A stretch of 33,879 bases of DNA from IMG/VR virus record IMGVR_UViG_3300029268_002491, positions 1-33,879 of that record, one strand, 5' to 3'. Source of the DNA: a virus. Numbering within the stretch: the stretch's first letter is position 1; each line of letters starts with the position of its first letter. The position numbers and the translations under genes are program-made. Under the pieces are notes generated by a model. The model saw only the letters and a program-made list of their open reading frames with translations, did not search any database and was not told the DNA's origin. Positions 13,012 through 21,752 of this stretch are shown here, piece after piece.

Positions 13012-14569
13012 TATTCTCCTTGTTGCCAAATGTGAAGAGGAAAGACGGAAGCGGCAAGCCCAATATGCCGAAAAAGTTAAGCATTACCAAACCCACCCAA
13101 TTGATTATTTTCATGACCGCCTGGGTATTAAGAAAGAAACTATTGATTGGACACTTATCCCCGAATATAAGAATCACACTTGGGACGGAACGCCAAACCC
13201 GTTTGTAAAGATTCTGGATAGTCTTGTAGTAAACAAATGGATTGGTGTTGAAAGTGCAACCGGCACAGGAAAAACATTCAATGCCGCATTAATTGCATTA
13301 TGGTTCTTAGAATGCTTTGAAAATAGCGTTGTTATAACTACCGCCCCCAAACAATCACAATTGTCTTATAACCTTTGGAAAGAAATAAGTAAATTATATC
13401 CCAAGTTCGGCAAAGGCGAGTTATTATCTTTGCAAATTAGAATGATACCTCGACGGGATGAGTGGACAGCAATAGGATTTGTGGCGGGCATAAAAGCAAA
13501 CGAGGAATCAACAACAAGAGCGCAAGGCTTCCATTCTGAACACATGCTCATAATATTCGAAGAGACAACAGGCGTTCCTAACCCAATTATAACCGCATTT
13601 CAAAACACTTGTGTTTCGCCTCATAACTTGATAGTCGCATTTGGCAATCCTGATCATCAACTTGATAATCTGCATCGCTTTTGCCTAATGGATAATGTTG
13701 AACACATCCGCATATCAGCTTATGATCACCCCAATATAGTGCTTAATAACCCATTCTTTGTTCCGGGCGCTTCCTCAATGTTGGGAATAGAACGAATTAC
13801 GCACCGTTTTGGACAGGATAACCCAATGACACTTTCTCGAACAAGAGGAATCAGTCCTATGAGCGGGGTAGATGCTCTTGTTAATGTGCAATGGGTATAT
13901 GAGGCAATTAACAATTATAAGGTATTACTTAATAATGATGCTGATATTGATTTAACCCAAATTATGGGCGAAATAGTCTTAGGGGTTGATGTTGCAAATT
14001 CAGAATTTGGCGACAAAGCGAGCATTTGTAAGGGAAAGGGTAATGTTGTTTACTGCGTTGATGCCTTTCAATGCCCGGACTCTAATCAATTAGGTCACCA
14101 GATTTATAGAATGTGCAGAGAGGAGAGCATCAATATAAACAATATTGGTGTTGATGGGGTGGGCGTGGGAGCGGGAACAGTGAACACATTAATTGAATAT
14201 GGCGCAAGCGAAAAACAAATTAATTTACAGAGCGGTGCTTCGCAGGTTGGATCTCCCGGCGTTGAGTCATTCAATAATCTCAGATCACAGATGTGGTGGC
14301 AGTTAAGAGAGGATTTGAGGCATGGTCGCATTATGTTGATTAATGATGAGGATTTAATAGCTGATATTGTTACACCCAAATATAGAATTAACAACAAGCA
14401 AATCGTAGTTGAAAGCAAAGATGATATTAAAAAAAGGCTTGGGCGTTCACCTAATAAGGGTGATTCTTTGGTCTATTGGAATTGGATACGAAACAACGCA
14501 TATACATTCAACGAAATAATAACATATAATGCAAGGAACTCCTCAACAATATTGAAAGGATATGACTAA
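13004..14569 (+). CDS. terL: Large terminase subunit
   Basis: 521 aa packaging motor. N-terminal ATPase: Walker A ATGTGKT at about 85-91, with ITTAPKQSQL just after it, and Walker B MLIIFEETTG (about 181-190). Coupling region: FGNPDH. C-terminal RNase H-fold nuclease: LGVDVANSEFGDKAS with catalytic Asp (about 327-341) and IGVDGVGVGAGTVN (about 383-396). Length and motif order fit TerL. No clear ribosome site, so translation is probably coupled to the small subunit. It is the most reliable marker that this is a tailed phage. Confidence 0.93.
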   Translation: MSNILLVAKCEEERRKRQAQYAEKVKHYQTHPIDYFHDRLGIKKETIDWTLIPEYKNHTWDGTPNPFVKILDSLVVNKWIGVESATGTGKTFNAALIALWFLECFENSVVITTAPKQSQLSYNLWKEISKLYPKFGKGELLSLQIRMIPRRDEWTAIGFVAGIKANEESTTRAQGFHSEHMLIIFEETTGVPNPIITAFQNTCVSPHNLIVAFGNPDHQLDNLHRFCLMDNVEHIRISAYDHPNIVLNNPFFVPGASSMLGIERITHRFGQDNPMTLSRTRGISPMSGVDALVNVQWVYEAINNYKVLLNNDADIDLTQIMGEIVLGVDVANSEFGDKASICKGKGNVVYCVDAFQCPDSNQLGHQIYRMCREESININNIGVDGVGVGAGTVNTLIEYGASEKQINLQSGASQVGSPGVESFNNLRSQMWWQLREDLRHGRIMLINDEDLIADIVTPKYRINNKQIVVESKDDIKKRLGRSPNKGDSLVYWNWIRNNAYTFNEIITYNARNSSTILKGYD

Positions 14570-14866
14570 ATGGATTGGATGAAAGAAATAGACTTCAACA
14601 AACTTAAAAATAATGGGGATGTTGATTGTAATGCTGAGTTAATTATTAAGGAATGCGGGGTTGATGTATTGCTTAAACTGATAGAATTGTTTGGTAAGTC
14701 CTCAATATACTTTTCGGAAAAATTGATATTCTCACTAAAGCGGGAATATATTTGTCAAAAGAGACATGAATTGTCGGTCAAACAAATGAGTAGGGCTTTA
14801 AGTGTTTCAGAAAAATATATCTATAATGTGGTAAATGACCTTAACGCCTCTTCCCGCATCCATTGA
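14570..14866 (+). CDS. Mor-like transcription activator
   Basis: 98 aa. The sequence NGDVDCNAELIIKECGVDVLLKLIELFG followed by SSIYFSEK, a basic REYICQKRH helix and SVKQMSRALSVSEKYIYNVV (HTH) follows the Mor/C family of Mu middle/late activators (dimerisation part then HTH). It starts one base after TerL's stop, with AAAGGAT upstream. Its last 46 bases overlap the convergent gpG-like gene. Mu Mor turns on middle/late genes; here it may drive the head/tail genes. That role is inferred. Confidence 0.65.
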   Translation: MDWMKEIDFNKLKNNGDVDCNAELIIKECGVDVLLKLIELFGKSSIYFSEKLIFSLKREYICQKRHELSVKQMSRALSVSEKYIYNVVNDLNASSRIH

Positions 14867-15330
14867 CTGATTTTTTCTTTTATCTTGGTTTCTTCCTGAA
14901 TGGGTAAATTCATAAATTCTCTTTTGGGCACTTGAAAAGTCCTTGCTGAGAATGTTGTTCCCCTCCCTGCTGTGCTTCCTCTTGCAAACCTACCTTTATT
15001 TTTTCCCCTCTTTGTTCTATTCTGAACATAAGCATTAGACCTTGCAGGCATATTAATAGTACCGCCAAAGTTATGTATTCCGGCATAAGCTTTATTAGTG
15101 GACACGACCGCCGTGTCACCCTGTGTTTGTGCAACTATTGACTTTAATAACCCGCCTGAAACGGTTAAGATATTTCCCGTATAACCTTTTTTATATCTTT
15201 GTTTTTTATATCCGGGTGAAAGCGGAGTCCATTTATTAGGACGCCCCTCAACTTCGAAGTTGCGCCTAACTACCGCGAGCATATCCTGTGCAATTGAGTT
15301 AATAAGTTGTATAAGGTTTAAGTTACTCAT
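14821..15330 (-). CDS. Virion morphogenesis protein (Mu gpG-like)
   Basis: 169 aa. Typical stretches: IAQDMLAVVRRNFEVEGRPNKWTPLSPGY, LTVSGGLLKSIVAQ, YAGIHNFGGTINMPAR and a C-terminal VPKREFMNLP. These are the gpG tail-completion/morphogenesis signature. It is the last gene of the leftward head block and shares 8 nt with the small gene before it. Its 3' end runs 46 nt into the Mor-like gene on the other strand. Confidence 0.85.
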   Translation of the reverse strand: MSNLNLIQLINSIAQDMLAVVRRNFEVEGRPNKWTPLSPGYKKQRYKKGYTGNILTVSGGLLKSIVAQTQGDTAVVSTNKAYAGIHNFGGTINMPARSNAYVQNRTKRGKNKGRFARGSTAGRGTTFSARTFQVPKREFMNLPIQEETKIKEKISQWMREEALRSFTTL

Positions 15331-15514
15331 CTTCCGTTTCTATCTTCTCTTTTGTAACCCATTCCCCCGTTTTTGGATCTTCATAAGTTATCCAAGCTGT
15401 TATTGTTCCAAATGCCTTTTTGGCAAATATTCTTGCCCTCTTTAACTCCTTTGCGCGTTCCTCATCAGTAAGTGTATCCACCATTTCGGTTGGAACTTTA
15501 TCTTTTTCTGCCAT
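15323..15514 (-). CDS. Small hypothetical protein in head block
   Basis: 63 aa, between MuF and the gpG-like gene, overlapping both by a base or a few. Highly charged N-terminus (TLTDEERAKELKRARIFA), then a strand-rich end (TITAWITYEDPKTGEWVTK). No family recognised; the position suggests a structural or assembly accessory. Confidence 0.6.
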   Translation of the reverse strand: MAEKDKVPTEMVDTLTDEERAKELKRARIFAKKAFGTITAWITYEDPKTGEWVTKEKIETEDE

Positions 15515-17118
15515 TATTTTTTTCCTTTCAAGTAGTCCGCTAAAATTTGTCTATCCCTTGAGCCTTTATCCATATCCATTATTCCAAACCAGTCCATATT
15601 CCAGTTATTATTCCTAATAATGTCTTCTCCGGTAATTGTTATAACTTTTCCAGAATTAAGTTTTATTTCATGCTCAAAGGTAATAAAATCTTGAGGAGTC
15701 CGCAAGGCTGATAATTTAGCTAAATATTCCTTTGTAATGCTATTCTGCTTATCCAATGGTATGCTTTTCCCCATAAGTCCATTCCTTAAGTTGTCTTTTG
15801 CAATATTCTTAAAGGATTTTTTGAAATTATTATTATTCTCTTTATACTCTGGATCAAAGTCAAATCCGAATTTACCCCATGTTGCTTTTCCACCGTCTAA
15901 GCCGGCATGTACTTTAATATTTTGAACGCCAAGAGAATCATAGAATGGAATTGTGTTGCTAAACAACCCCTTTGCCAAACCACCACCTTGATAAGGCTGA
16001 GCTATGGTGAAAAGAGAGTTTGTCACAGTTAGTTTTCCATTCTCCCGGGCTATGGTTCTCTCAATAGTTCCAATTCCCTTGCTTTTTCCCTGCAAATCTG
16101 TATAAATAATGTCACCGATAATTTTTGCATTATCGGGTGTTAAGCTGTTAGCAAAGTATCGGTAATTTGGTTTTATTGAGAATCCGTCTTGATTGACTTT
16201 AATCCCATTGGCGTTTTCGCTCTTGGTAAACTTGTTAAACTTAAAGGCTTGTTCGAATTTCTCAACTGTATATTTACTTTCATCATTACCAAACAAATGC
16301 CTTAAGTTATCCGCAATTATACCCGCTTCATCTGGCCACCCCTCTGCTAACTTCGAGGCGAGAGAGGTTTCGGGGGGCGGAATTATCTTTTTAACCTTAT
16401 TAAATTGGTCAAATATATCCCTATCATAATTTTTAGGATCGGGAGTAAAGGGTGTTTTAGCGGGATTATAGTTCCACTCTTCGGGTATGCTGACATTGGG
16501 AATGCCTCTGTTTTTTGTGTAGCCAAACTCGATAGCCTCTGCCTCTGTAAGGGCATCCACCGTACACCTGCAACCCCAACCATTAGGCGGATAATATTTA
16601 TCCCAAAACGGGTGATTATATATATATACCTTATTATGAAGTTGTGCATGGGTGTCTCTTGTGTTTGAATCCATAATTGCTCTATAACGCCAATATGGCC
16701 TTTCACCTGAGTTATCCTTCATAGCATTATAATGACCTACTGCATAAGCAACATTCAGGTTTGTTTCATAAATTATCCGTAGTCTATTGGGTGAACCGAG
16801 TTGCACTTTTTTCGGAAGTCCTGTTTCAGGGCTTATGATTTCTTGTTTTCCCCACCAACCTAAATTTGTAAGATTTCCCTGCAAACCCTTCTTAAAATCC
16901 GCATAAGTAATTCCTTCCTTAATAGATTTTTCCACACTATCACGTAATGTCTGTAATACGTCCATGTTCATCGCCTTTGCTACTGTAAACGCTTGGTGAT
17001 GTTGTTCTTTCCAGACATCTTGCCAATTATAAGATATTTCCATACCCTTGCGGGTAAAATATTCAACTATCTTTTCAGGTGGTAAGGTAAAGAGAAAACT
17101 ATAATCAATTTCAGCCAT
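15514..17118 (-). CDS. MuF-type head protein with GNAT-like C-terminal domain
   Basis: 534 aa from the ATG at 17118 (ATGGCTGA overlaps the portal stop); a TTG at 17136 would add six residues. Residues about 110-185 are the MuF/SPP1 gp7 domain: RIIYETNLNVAYAVGHY, RAIMDSNTRDTHAQLHNKV and a YYPPNGWGCRC end. Residues about 310-425 are an extra domain: TDLQGKSKGIGTIERTI, then PYQGGGLAKGLF, matching the acetyl-CoA loop pattern Q-x-x-G-x-A, FYDSLGVQNIKVHAG and WGKFGFDFDPE. MuF proteins enter the capsid and many carry C-terminal enzyme or toxin domains. GNAT assignment is from motif pattern only; the substrate is unknown. Confidence 0.75.
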   Translation of the reverse strand: MAEIDYSFLFTLPPEKIVEYFTRKGMEISYNWQDVWKEQHHQAFTVAKAMNMDVLQTLRDSVEKSIKEGITYADFKKGLQGNLTNLGWWGKQEIISPETGLPKKVQLGSPNRLRIIYETNLNVAYAVGHYNAMKDNSGERPYWRYRAIMDSNTRDTHAQLHNKVYIYNHPFWDKYYPPNGWGCRCTVDALTEAEAIEFGYTKNRGIPNVSIPEEWNYNPAKTPFTPDPKNYDRDIFDQFNKVKKIIPPPETSLASKLAEGWPDEAGIIADNLRHLFGNDESKYTVEKFEQAFKFNKFTKSENANGIKVNQDGFSIKPNYRYFANSLTPDNAKIIGDIIYTDLQGKSKGIGTIERTIARENGKLTVTNSLFTIAQPYQGGGLAKGLFSNTIPFYDSLGVQNIKVHAGLDGGKATWGKFGFDFDPEYKENNNNFKKSFKNIAKDNLRNGLMGKSIPLDKQNSITKEYLAKLSALRTPQDFITFEHEIKLNSGKVITITGEDIIRNNNWNMDWFGIMDMDKGSRDRQILADYLKGKK

Positions 17119-18553
17119 TATTGTCACGACCCTCAATAGAGGCTATGAACATTGCCTTTGCCAATATGTCCTCTAATTTATCCGTAGTCATTTCAGGGAA
17201 CATATCTGCGAGTTTATCATTCATTTCCGCAAACGTTCCCGATCCATTGACCAAATCAATAACAGGCTTTAATATTTTCGCCATTTGCAATTGAAGCAGT
17301 TTATCGGGTATTGAATTAAGTATTTTGTCGATCGGCTTGCTGTCTGCTTCCTTAAATTGTGTTGGCGGAGTTTGGGATGGTGGTGTTATGGCAATATCAA
17401 AGTCATTATCTTTAAGGTTATAATTTTGTATGTAATAATCTTTGCTAAATTTAACGCCTTGAGTTACAAGAATAGCATCTCTTTCTGCAAGGGTTTTATC
17501 AACATTATCCTGCTCATATTGGGAGAACTGGGGGGCGGGAATATCTGCACCAAAATTAACATCCACGATTAGGCGTATTAGTTTGTTAAAAAATGATGTT
17601 ATTATTTCGGTATCTGCTATATTAAGTTTGCCCTCCCCGGTGTACTGGGTATCTGCTGCAGCATAAGAGCCGTGTTCCCCCACCTCTACCGTATTAACAA
17701 CCGTAAGAACTGCCTTACTGATTTCATAATTACAGAAGTTAAGAAGACCCTTATATAGGTCAGCACTACCAACACGACTACCGGCATCAAGCAAGTTTAC
17801 GCTTTCATCATCATTCAGTACAATTACCCCGTCTTGTACCATATTGTTCAAAGAGCGGGCAAGTGCAGTACGCTGATCTTTCTTTGCTGTTTTGGGTACT
17901 TTTCCAATTGCTTGAGGCATTCCGTATTTCTCAGTCATCTTAAGCCAAAACTTCATTCCCCCCTTTTTGAATATTACTGGCCAAAAGACTTTTTTCGCCA
18001 CCCTATCACCATAAGGATTAAGATAATCTGCTTCCTGTGTTGCAACAAGAAACAACATAGGGTCAGCTAATATCCCTGTAAGGTTCTTTGTGCGTATTCT
18101 TAATTGATTCTTATTATCAAAAAAGAAATATTCAGGTGGTCTGTCCTCAATACGAGGCAGTCTATAACCCCCCTTAATTTCCCAATGGAGTACAAAAGGC
18201 TGATAACCATAATAAATACAATCTAATAATTTCTTACATATATTATTAAGGTTAGGAAGTCCATCAAAATAATCTTGGATAAATTTCAGCACAATATCCG
18301 AAGCATTTTTTTGTTCAATCTCCCATTCCATAGAGGTTACACCGCTTTTTCTTTTGGTGATTACTGCCGAAAGGTGTGAATCAATAAGCAAATTCCGGTA
18401 AGAGCTTATATCAATACCCTGAGATGTTAATATCGGATCAGGGTCAGGTAATTCCGTTAACCAACCATAATAGGATAATTGATATTCCCTATTAACATAT
18501 TCCTGCTGAGAGATATTGTCTAAGCCGTCAGTATAATCGCGTGTTCTAACCAT
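17111..18553 (-). CDS. Portal protein, DUF935 (Mu gp29-like)
   Basis: 480 aa. Characteristic stretches: RNLLIDSHLSAVITKRKSGV, SMEWEIEQKNASDIVLKFIQ, YGMPQAIGKVPKTAKKD, and EVGEHGSYAAADTQYTGEGK with NIADTEIITSFFNKLI. It forms the dodecameric DNA channel of the head and pairs with MuF. It is the first gene of the leftward block, with AGAAGGAT before ATG, and lies opposite in direction to TerL, unusual for this family. Confidence 0.9.
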   Translation of the reverse strand: MVRTRDYTDGLDNISQQEYVNREYQLSYYGWLTELPDPDPILTSQGIDISSYRNLLIDSHLSAVITKRKSGVTSMEWEIEQKNASDIVLKFIQDYFDGLPNLNNICKKLLDCIYYGYQPFVLHWEIKGGYRLPRIEDRPPEYFFFDNKNQLRIRTKNLTGILADPMLFLVATQEADYLNPYGDRVAKKVFWPVIFKKGGMKFWLKMTEKYGMPQAIGKVPKTAKKDQRTALARSLNNMVQDGVIVLNDDESVNLLDAGSRVGSADLYKGLLNFCNYEISKAVLTVVNTVEVGEHGSYAAADTQYTGEGKLNIADTEIITSFFNKLIRLIVDVNFGADIPAPQFSQYEQDNVDKTLAERDAILVTQGVKFSKDYYIQNYNLKDNDFDIAITPPSQTPPTQFKEADSKPIDKILNSIPDKLLQLQMAKILKPVIDLVNGSGTFAEMNDKLADMFPEMTTDKLEDILAKAMFIASIEGRDNNG

Positions 18554-18609
18554 TTTATAATCCTTCTAAATTGCTTTGAAAAGTTAATCAACAAAGATTG
18601 TACAGATTA

Positions 18610-18624
18610 TATGAACGGTTCATA
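18610..18624. promoter_or_regulatory. 15-bp perfect palindrome in divergent gap
   Basis: TATGAAC (18610-18616) mirrors GTTCATA (18618-18624) around one G, in the 148-bp gap between the leftward portal gene and the rightward protease gene. Such a site between two late operons may be an activator or repressor target, possibly of the Mor-like protein. No clean promoter boxes were found beside it. Confidence 0.4.
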
Positions 18625-18701
18625 AGAAGCGTTTATTTTACCGTCCATTACCTTTTTTTCATTTTGTCAACACTGATTTAGAAAATTATAAAGGCAACAA
18701 C

Positions 18702-19646
18702 ATGCAAGAAGAGTGGTTTGAAGTGTTTAGGACAGGCGAACATACTGATGGTTCGGGAAGAAAAAAAACTTGGACTGAACAAGATTTAGATAAGATTGTT
18801 ACCAAATATAACGAACAATCTGAACACGAAGCGCCTATTGTTATTGGTCATCCCACAGATAATGCCCCCGCTTATGGTTGGGTGGAATCACTTAAAAGGG
18901 TTGGCGACACATTATTTGCCAAACCGAAACAGCTTGTAAAGGAATTTGTTGAATGTGTTAAAAAAGGTCTCTATAAGAAAAGAAGTATATCATTATATGA
19001 AGACGGTACTCTTCGACACATCGGCTTTTTAGGCGCAGTACCACCGGCAATAAAAGGACTAAAAGACTTAAAATTTAGTAATAACAATAATAATTTAATT
19101 TATGACTATGAGGAAAATATGCCAGAAACACCATTAATTCCAGACCCCAATATTCCAGTCGATCCGAATCCGGAACAGATCCCAACCGATGATCCCGCAA
19201 ACAAGATCAAAGAGTTGGAGGAAAAAGTTGCAATACTTACCGAACTTGTGGATGGCAACAAAGATTTGAAAAAGCAATATGAAGAAATGGCACAGGCGAA
19301 AATAGATGCTGAAAATGTCGCAGATGTAAAACTGAAAAAAGCCGAGTTTGAAACCTTCCTGACTGAAAAACTTAACTCAGGGAACATCAATCCCGCGCAA
19401 GTCGCCAAAGTAAAAGAATTACTTGTAACACTTGAAGGCATTCAGGACTTTGCTGAAGTGACCAGAAAATCAATGCTTGATATGGTTATAAAAAACTATA
19501 AAGAGTTTATTTCGGGTTTGCCTAAACTTATAAAAGCAATTCCGAGCGAGGTTGAGAAAGAGCAACAGGCTTTCACAGAGAAAAACGAATTAGAAGAACT
19601 ATCCGACCGAATGGCGGGATACGTTAATAAGAAAAAAACATTTTAA
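18702..19646 (+). CDS. Prohead protease/scaffold (Mu I-like)
   Basis: 314 aa. Residues about 1-125 match the phage I-protein protease: WFEVFRTGEHTDGSGRKKTW, EAPIVIGHPTDNAPAYGWVESL and KKRSISLYEDGTLRHIGFLG, including the His and Ser expected for catalysis. Residues about 140-300 are an acidic proline linker, then a helical scaffold segment. The fused arrangement lets the protease release itself and the scaffold during head maturation. AAAGG lies before the ATG. An internal start at 19119 can make the scaffold alone. Confidence 0.8.
   Translation: MQEEWFEVFRTGEHTDGSGRKKTWTEQDLDKIVTKYNEQSEHEAPIVIGHPTDNAPAYGWVESLKRVGDTLFAKPKQLVKEFVECVKKGLYKKRSISLYEDGTLRHIGFLGAVPPAIKGLKDLKFSNNNNNLIYDYEENMPETPLIPDPNIPVDPNPEQIPTDDPANKIKELEEKVAILTELVDGNKDLKKQYEEMAQAKIDAENVADVKLKKAEFETFLTEKLNSGNINPAQVAKVKELLVTLEGIQDFAEVTRKSMLDMVIKNYKEFISGLPKLIKAIPSEVEKEQQAFTEKNELEELSDRMAGYVNKKKTF
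19119..19646 (+). CDS. Nested scaffold protein from internal start
   Basis: In-frame ATG at 19119 with GAGGAAAAT just before it, so a 175-aa protein (MPETPLIPDPNIP onward, then the coiled coil KIKELEEKVAILTELVD) is likely also made. It is the same arrangement as lambda C/Nu3 and Mu I/Z. The site is seen; expression is inferred. Confidence 0.55.
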   Translation: MPETPLIPDPNIPVDPNPEQIPTDDPANKIKELEEKVAILTELVDGNKDLKKQYEEMAQAKIDAENVADVKLKKAEFETFLTEKLNSGNINPAQVAKVKELLVTLEGIQDFAEVTRKSMLDMVIKNYKEFISGLPKLIKAIPSEVEKEQQAFTEKNELEELSDRMAGYVNKKKTF

Positions 19647-19673
19647 TCATTATATCTTAGGAGATAAATCAAT

Positions 19674-20027
19674 ATGTCAAATTTAGGAATAACAATTTCC
19701 ACATTAACGCTTAATAACCTACTCGCGGGAGATTTCCCACGATTGGAAAAAGCGGTAATAATTAAGAACGGTCAGAACGTTTTGGCTAAAGGAACGGTTC
19801 TTGGCAAGTTTACTGCCGGCAAATACGGTGCTTATGATGACACAGATCAGAACGGACTTGGAACGGCAAGATGTATTTTAGCCGAAGATGTGGAAGCCAC
19901 AGACGGCGACATTAGTACAACCGCATATTTTACAGGTGAATTTAACGGGACCGCGCTAATTGGATTAGATGCCAATGCCAAGATAGATTTCGAGTTCACT
20001 GCAATTTCAATTGTTAAAGCATATTAG
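19674..20027 (+). CDS. Head decoration protein (gpD-like)
   Basis: 117 aa. TAGGAGATAAATCAAT is a strong ribosome site. The sequence runs LAGDFPRLEKAVIIKNGQNV, LAKGTVLGKFTAGKYGAYDD, then GTARCILAEDVEATDGD and a beta-rich end, matching the lambda gpD/HDPD trimer fold. It stabilises the expanded capsid, and lies directly before the capsid gene as in lambda. Confidence 0.75.
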   Translation: MSNLGITISTLTLNNLLAGDFPRLEKAVIIKNGQNVLAKGTVLGKFTAGKYGAYDDTDQNGLGTARCILAEDVEATDGDISTTAYFTGEFNGTALIGLDANAKIDFEFTAISIVKAY

Positions 20028-20035
20028 GAGGAAAA

Positions 20036-21076
20036 ATGCCAGCTTTGAATATATTTAATTGGACATCACTCACCGAGGCGGTTAATAAAATTACACCACC
20101 AAAGACTTTTGTCTTGGATAAACTTTTCGCGCCTCGCACTAAGCAACATTACACGAAAACCATTCAGGTGGATTTGAAAATTGGAAACCGCAAAATGGCC
20201 CCGTTCGTTAAGAGAACTTCCGGCGCTCACGTTGTTTCCTTAATGAGTAAAGAAAGTCATATCATTGAAGCGCCCTCAATTAGATTAAAGAAGGGACTCA
20301 CTGCAGATGAACTTTACACCCTGCGACCAGAAGGCGAATCAATCTATGTTGGAAATGGTCAGACGGTTAAGACTGCAACTGAAAGAAAGGTTGCCGAAGA
20401 ACTTGCTGAGTTAAAAGATATGGTAACTCGCCGAATGGAGTGGATGGCTTGCCAAGCTCTTTCCGGTGGTTATAAAGTGACACAGGACGACATCGAATTT
20501 GAAATTGACTTCAATATGCCAAATGATAATAAACCGGCTTTGGTTGCAGGAGCATTATGGAGTGCGCCTTCAACTGCCGATCCGCTTGCTGATATTCGCG
20601 CTTGGAAATTGGTTGTGCAGAATGCAAGGGGCGTTGTACCCACAATGGCTATTGCACGTACTGAAGTAATTACCGCAATGCTCAATGTTAGTAGCGTGCG
20701 TACCGCCTTGGATAATCGGAACTTTAATTCCGGTGCTATTAATCTCAATAATGGGCTTTCTGAGATCGGGGTTACTCTGATCGGTGTTCTTGAAGGCGTT
20801 GAGATATATGAGTATAACGAGAATTTCGTTTCTGATTTAGGCGTTGTTTCCCCAATGATTCCGGCAGACCGTTTTATAATGGTTTCCCCGCAGTCAGATA
20901 ACCGTTTGCATTTTGGCTCAATAGATGACTTTGATGTACCTCAATACATCGGTCTCCCATTCTTCTCCAAATCATGGGAAGAAAAAGACCCAAGTGTAAG
21001 GTGGTTACTCGTAGCGAGTTCGCCTTTACCAGTTACACATGAACCCGAAACCATAGTATATGCTAAGGTGCTGTAA
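20036..21076 (+). CDS. Major capsid protein (lambda gpE-like)
   Basis: 346 aa, normal size for the E family (HK97 fold). Diagnostic stretches: FVLDKLFAPRTKQHYTKTIQ, MAPFVKRTSGAHVV, ERKVAEELAELKDMVTRRME (long spine helix) and VGNGQTVKTATERK. AGGAGGAAAA before ATG is the best ribosome site in the region, fitting a highly expressed protein. Lambda-type capsid next to Mu-type portal shows module mixing. Confidence 0.9.
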   Translation: MPALNIFNWTSLTEAVNKITPPKTFVLDKLFAPRTKQHYTKTIQVDLKIGNRKMAPFVKRTSGAHVVSLMSKESHIIEAPSIRLKKGLTADELYTLRPEGESIYVGNGQTVKTATERKVAEELAELKDMVTRRMEWMACQALSGGYKVTQDDIEFEIDFNMPNDNKPALVAGALWSAPSTADPLADIRAWKLVVQNARGVVPTMAIARTEVITAMLNVSSVRTALDNRNFNSGAINLNNGLSEIGVTLIGVLEGVEIYEYNENFVSDLGVVSPMIPADRFIMVSPQSDNRLHFGSIDDFDVPQYIGLPFFSKSWEEKDPSVRWLLVASSPLPVTHEPETIVYAKVL

Positions 21077-21078
21077 GA

Positions 21079-21303
21079 ATGGTTAAGGTATTAATCTTAG
21101 GTTCGGTTTATAACGGCAAACAATATCTGACTGGCGAGGTTATGATGTCTGAGAAACAAGCTGAGTCGCTTGTTATAAGTGGACACGTTAAAGTATTACC
21201 GGCAGAAATCCCTGAAGTTATAAAGGTCGAGATACAGACCGAGGAAGTTAAAACCGAGGAAACAATTAAAAGGAAGAAGAAAAAAGAATGTATTGCGCAA
21301 TAG
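21079..21303 (+). CDS. Small head-region protein
   Basis: 74 aa, two bases after the capsid stop. N-terminal VKVLILGSVYNGKQYLTGEV resembles short capsid-adjacent proteins with a 'YxGxxYxxGE' motif; the C-terminus is acidic, then a run of Lys/Arg. Probably a head-tail connector accessory; function not known. It overlaps the next gene by 16 nt. Confidence 0.55.
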   Translation: MVKVLILGSVYNGKQYLTGEVMMSEKQAESLVISGHVKVLPAEIPEVIKVEIQTEEVKTEETIKRKKKKECIAQ

Positions 21304-21752
21304 CAGACATTATAAAAGATCTCCCTAAAGTTGAATTGATAAATTTAGCGAATGATGAGAACCGTCTGGAATCGGTGATTAATCTTAATACCGATTCCGA
21401 TGTTCTTGTTGTCCGGATGAATGAAATTATCTCAGACTCCGATCAACAGATTGATGCTTATTTACGGAATAAATATGTATTACCCCTGACCACAACACCG
21501 CAAAGGGTTAAGAAGTATTCCAAGATAATAACCATTTACAACCTTTACCTGAGACGTTTCCCCATAGACACCCCCTATAAAGCGGAATATGACAAGATTA
21601 TTTCCGAATTAAAGGATGTACAGAGAGGTAACGTGGTTCTTGACTTTCCGACTAATGATGTAAACGCAGATGTGGATAGCAATATTTACGCATCCAACAA
21701 ATCAGAATCGGATAAACTATTTAGCGATGATAACTTAAAATATTATATGTAA
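21288..21752 (+). CDS. Head-tail connector, DUF1320 (Mu gp36-like)
   Basis: 154 aa. DUF1320 pattern: start of helices (MYCAIADIIKDLPKVEL), QQIDAYLRNKYVLPL and PQRVKKYSKIITIYNLYLRR. In the family this completes the head-tail joint. Its stop shares one base with the next start. Confidence 0.8.
   Translation: MYCAIADIIKDLPKVELINLANDENRLESVINLNTDSDVLVVRMNEIISDSDQQIDAYLRNKYVLPLTTTPQRVKKYSKIITIYNLYLRRFPIDTPYKAEYDKIISELKDVQRGNVVLDFPTNDVNADVDSNIYASNKSESDKLFSDDNLKYYM

Noticed and set aside
15260-18070. Rightward frames opposite the portal/MuF/gpG block
   Set aside because: Leucine/serine-rich shadows of well-identified leftward head genes.
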